From NCBI RefSeq assembly GCF_024139115.2, contig NC_085140.1:296265293-296329292 (forward strand): 64,000 nt of DNA. The letters are read 5' to 3'. The position numbers were made by a program, and so were the translations under genes. This document shows positions 63,258 to 64,000 of the stretch, in pieces. This stretch comes from Armigeres subalbatus (lineage: Eukaryota > Arthropoda > Insecta > Diptera > Culicidae). The number at the start of each line of letters is the position of its first letter. Positions within the stretch are counted from its first letter, which is position 1. The notes beneath the pieces were generated by a model. It was not told the DNA's origin. It did not search any database and worked only from the letters and a program-made list of their open reading frames with translations.

Positions 63258-64000
63258 GTTATATGTGGTGTGAATGATGGATGGTTCTCCCAACAGCTGA
63301 TACATCTCGTGGCTCATTCCCCTCATCTACGTACCGTACGCTATCTGCATCCCACCAAAGATGGTATGCAGCACTTTCCTGTCAAAAACTCCAACTGCGA
63401 GTTGTTCTTCCACGATCAGTGTCCACGTCTCGTAACTACTAGTGTCCATAGAGTACTACCGGTCTAATGAGCGTTTTGTAGATAGTCAGTTTGGTACGGC
63501 GGCGATCTCCATTCGATCGGAGCATATTGCGGAGTCCAAAGCATGTACGATTTCCTGCCACGATGCGTCTCCGATCTGTCCCCTCTCGATCCTTTTCCTA
63601 TTATGTACTTCGACTTCGACGTATTGATGACTAGTCCGTTCCACTTTGCTTCCCTCTTCAGTCTGATGTAGGTTTCTTCCGTCTTCCCAAAGTGACGAGC
63701 CATGATATCAATGTCGTTGGCGAAACCAAATAGCTGAACCTACTTCGTGACAATCGTACCACTCGTGTCGATCGCTGCTCTTCGTATTACTCCCTTCAAA
63801 GCGATGTTGAATAGCAGGCACGATAAACCATCACCTTGCCGTAACCCTTTGTGCGTTTCGATAGGACTCGTGAATGCCCCTGAAACTCAAACTACGCACA
63901 TCTCCCGATCCATCGTCGCCTTGATCAACTGTATCAGTTAATCCGGAAATCAGTGTTCGTGCATTAGCCATAGCCATAGCTGGTCCCGATCAATTGTATC
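63258..64000 (-). pseudogene. RTE reverse transcriptase fragment, cut by window edge
   Basis: Minus-strand homologue of RTE copy 1 from the FKAAYD-adjacent region (at 64000) to the HELHQLLGEPSI region (63258). It shows GLRQGDGLSCLLFNIA and LVINTSKSKYIIG with several frameshifts. The catalytic FADD reads FAND near 63710, so it would be inactive even in frame. It continues beyond the window. Confidence 0.7.

Overview
The window looks like an intergenic, heterochromatin-like stretch of an Aedes mosquito genome. It is a dense graveyard of nested transposable elements. The mosquito assignment rests on the mix seen: RTE-clade (JAM1-like) non-LTR retrotransposons, a Feilai-like tRNA-derived SINE, an R1/LOA-like non-LTR element, a CsRn1-type Ty3/gypsy element, many hAT- and TA-type MITEs, and degenerate short-period minisatellites. 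I cannot decide between Ae. aegypti and Ae. albopictus. Only one ordinary host gene can be argued for: a two-exon, minus-strand coiled-coil protein at 22812-23684.

Layout. 1-4250: a full-length RTE element with an uninterrupted EN-RT frame, inserted in degenerate minisatellite. 4253-7698: a second, frameshifted RTE family on the minus strand. 8252-12437 (minus): a Ty3/gypsy-like gag-PR-RT-RH coding region whose frames join across three short intron-like gaps, with a tandem hairpin-repeat leader at 12541-12803. 13453-20270: SINE, simple-repeat foldback, a hAT MITE carrying a tRNA-like block, and a 5'-truncated RTE copy. 20271-23819: host-like sequence with the two-exon gene.

23820-36054 is a nest of insertions. 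The outer hAT-like element (8-bp target duplication, 7/8 matching) holds a pogo-like element (TA duplication). That holds a broken RTE copy. The RTE copy is split by a MITE, and the MITE is split by a hAT element filled with minisatellite. A second hAT full of a different minisatellite, a SINE, a foldback hAT and 50-60-bp poly(A) retroposons are also present. 36055-45257 carries further MITEs, a minisatellite-filled element, a tRNA-like foldback and a second copy of the tRNA-bearing hAT MITE.

45258-56585 (minus) is one R1/LOA-like element with a 13-bp target duplication at its outer ends. Its ORF1 is interrupted by a 7.4-kb CsRn1-type LTR element (two 342-bp LTRs, identical where compared by eye, and a tRNA-Trp-type primer site). 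Its own 5' LTR holds a 1,257-bp non-coding poly(A) retroelement, and its integrase holds a 1,440-bp insertion. 56586-64000 has a microsatellite-borne MITE, plain intergenic DNA, a ~145-bp tandem repeat, a Jockey/CR1-like fragment and an RTE fragment cut by the window edge.

Most notable: (1) the 1,257-bp retroelement carries an array of cUUCGg hairpins with a compensatory base-pair change; (2) a ~60-nt 5'-terminal module is shared by RTE, R1/LOA-like and this non-coding element; (3) a gypsy-like gag-pol appears to contain in-phase introns; (4) ~45-60-nt hairpin-AATAAA-poly(A) retroposons have a fixed 5' end and 11-14-bp target duplications.
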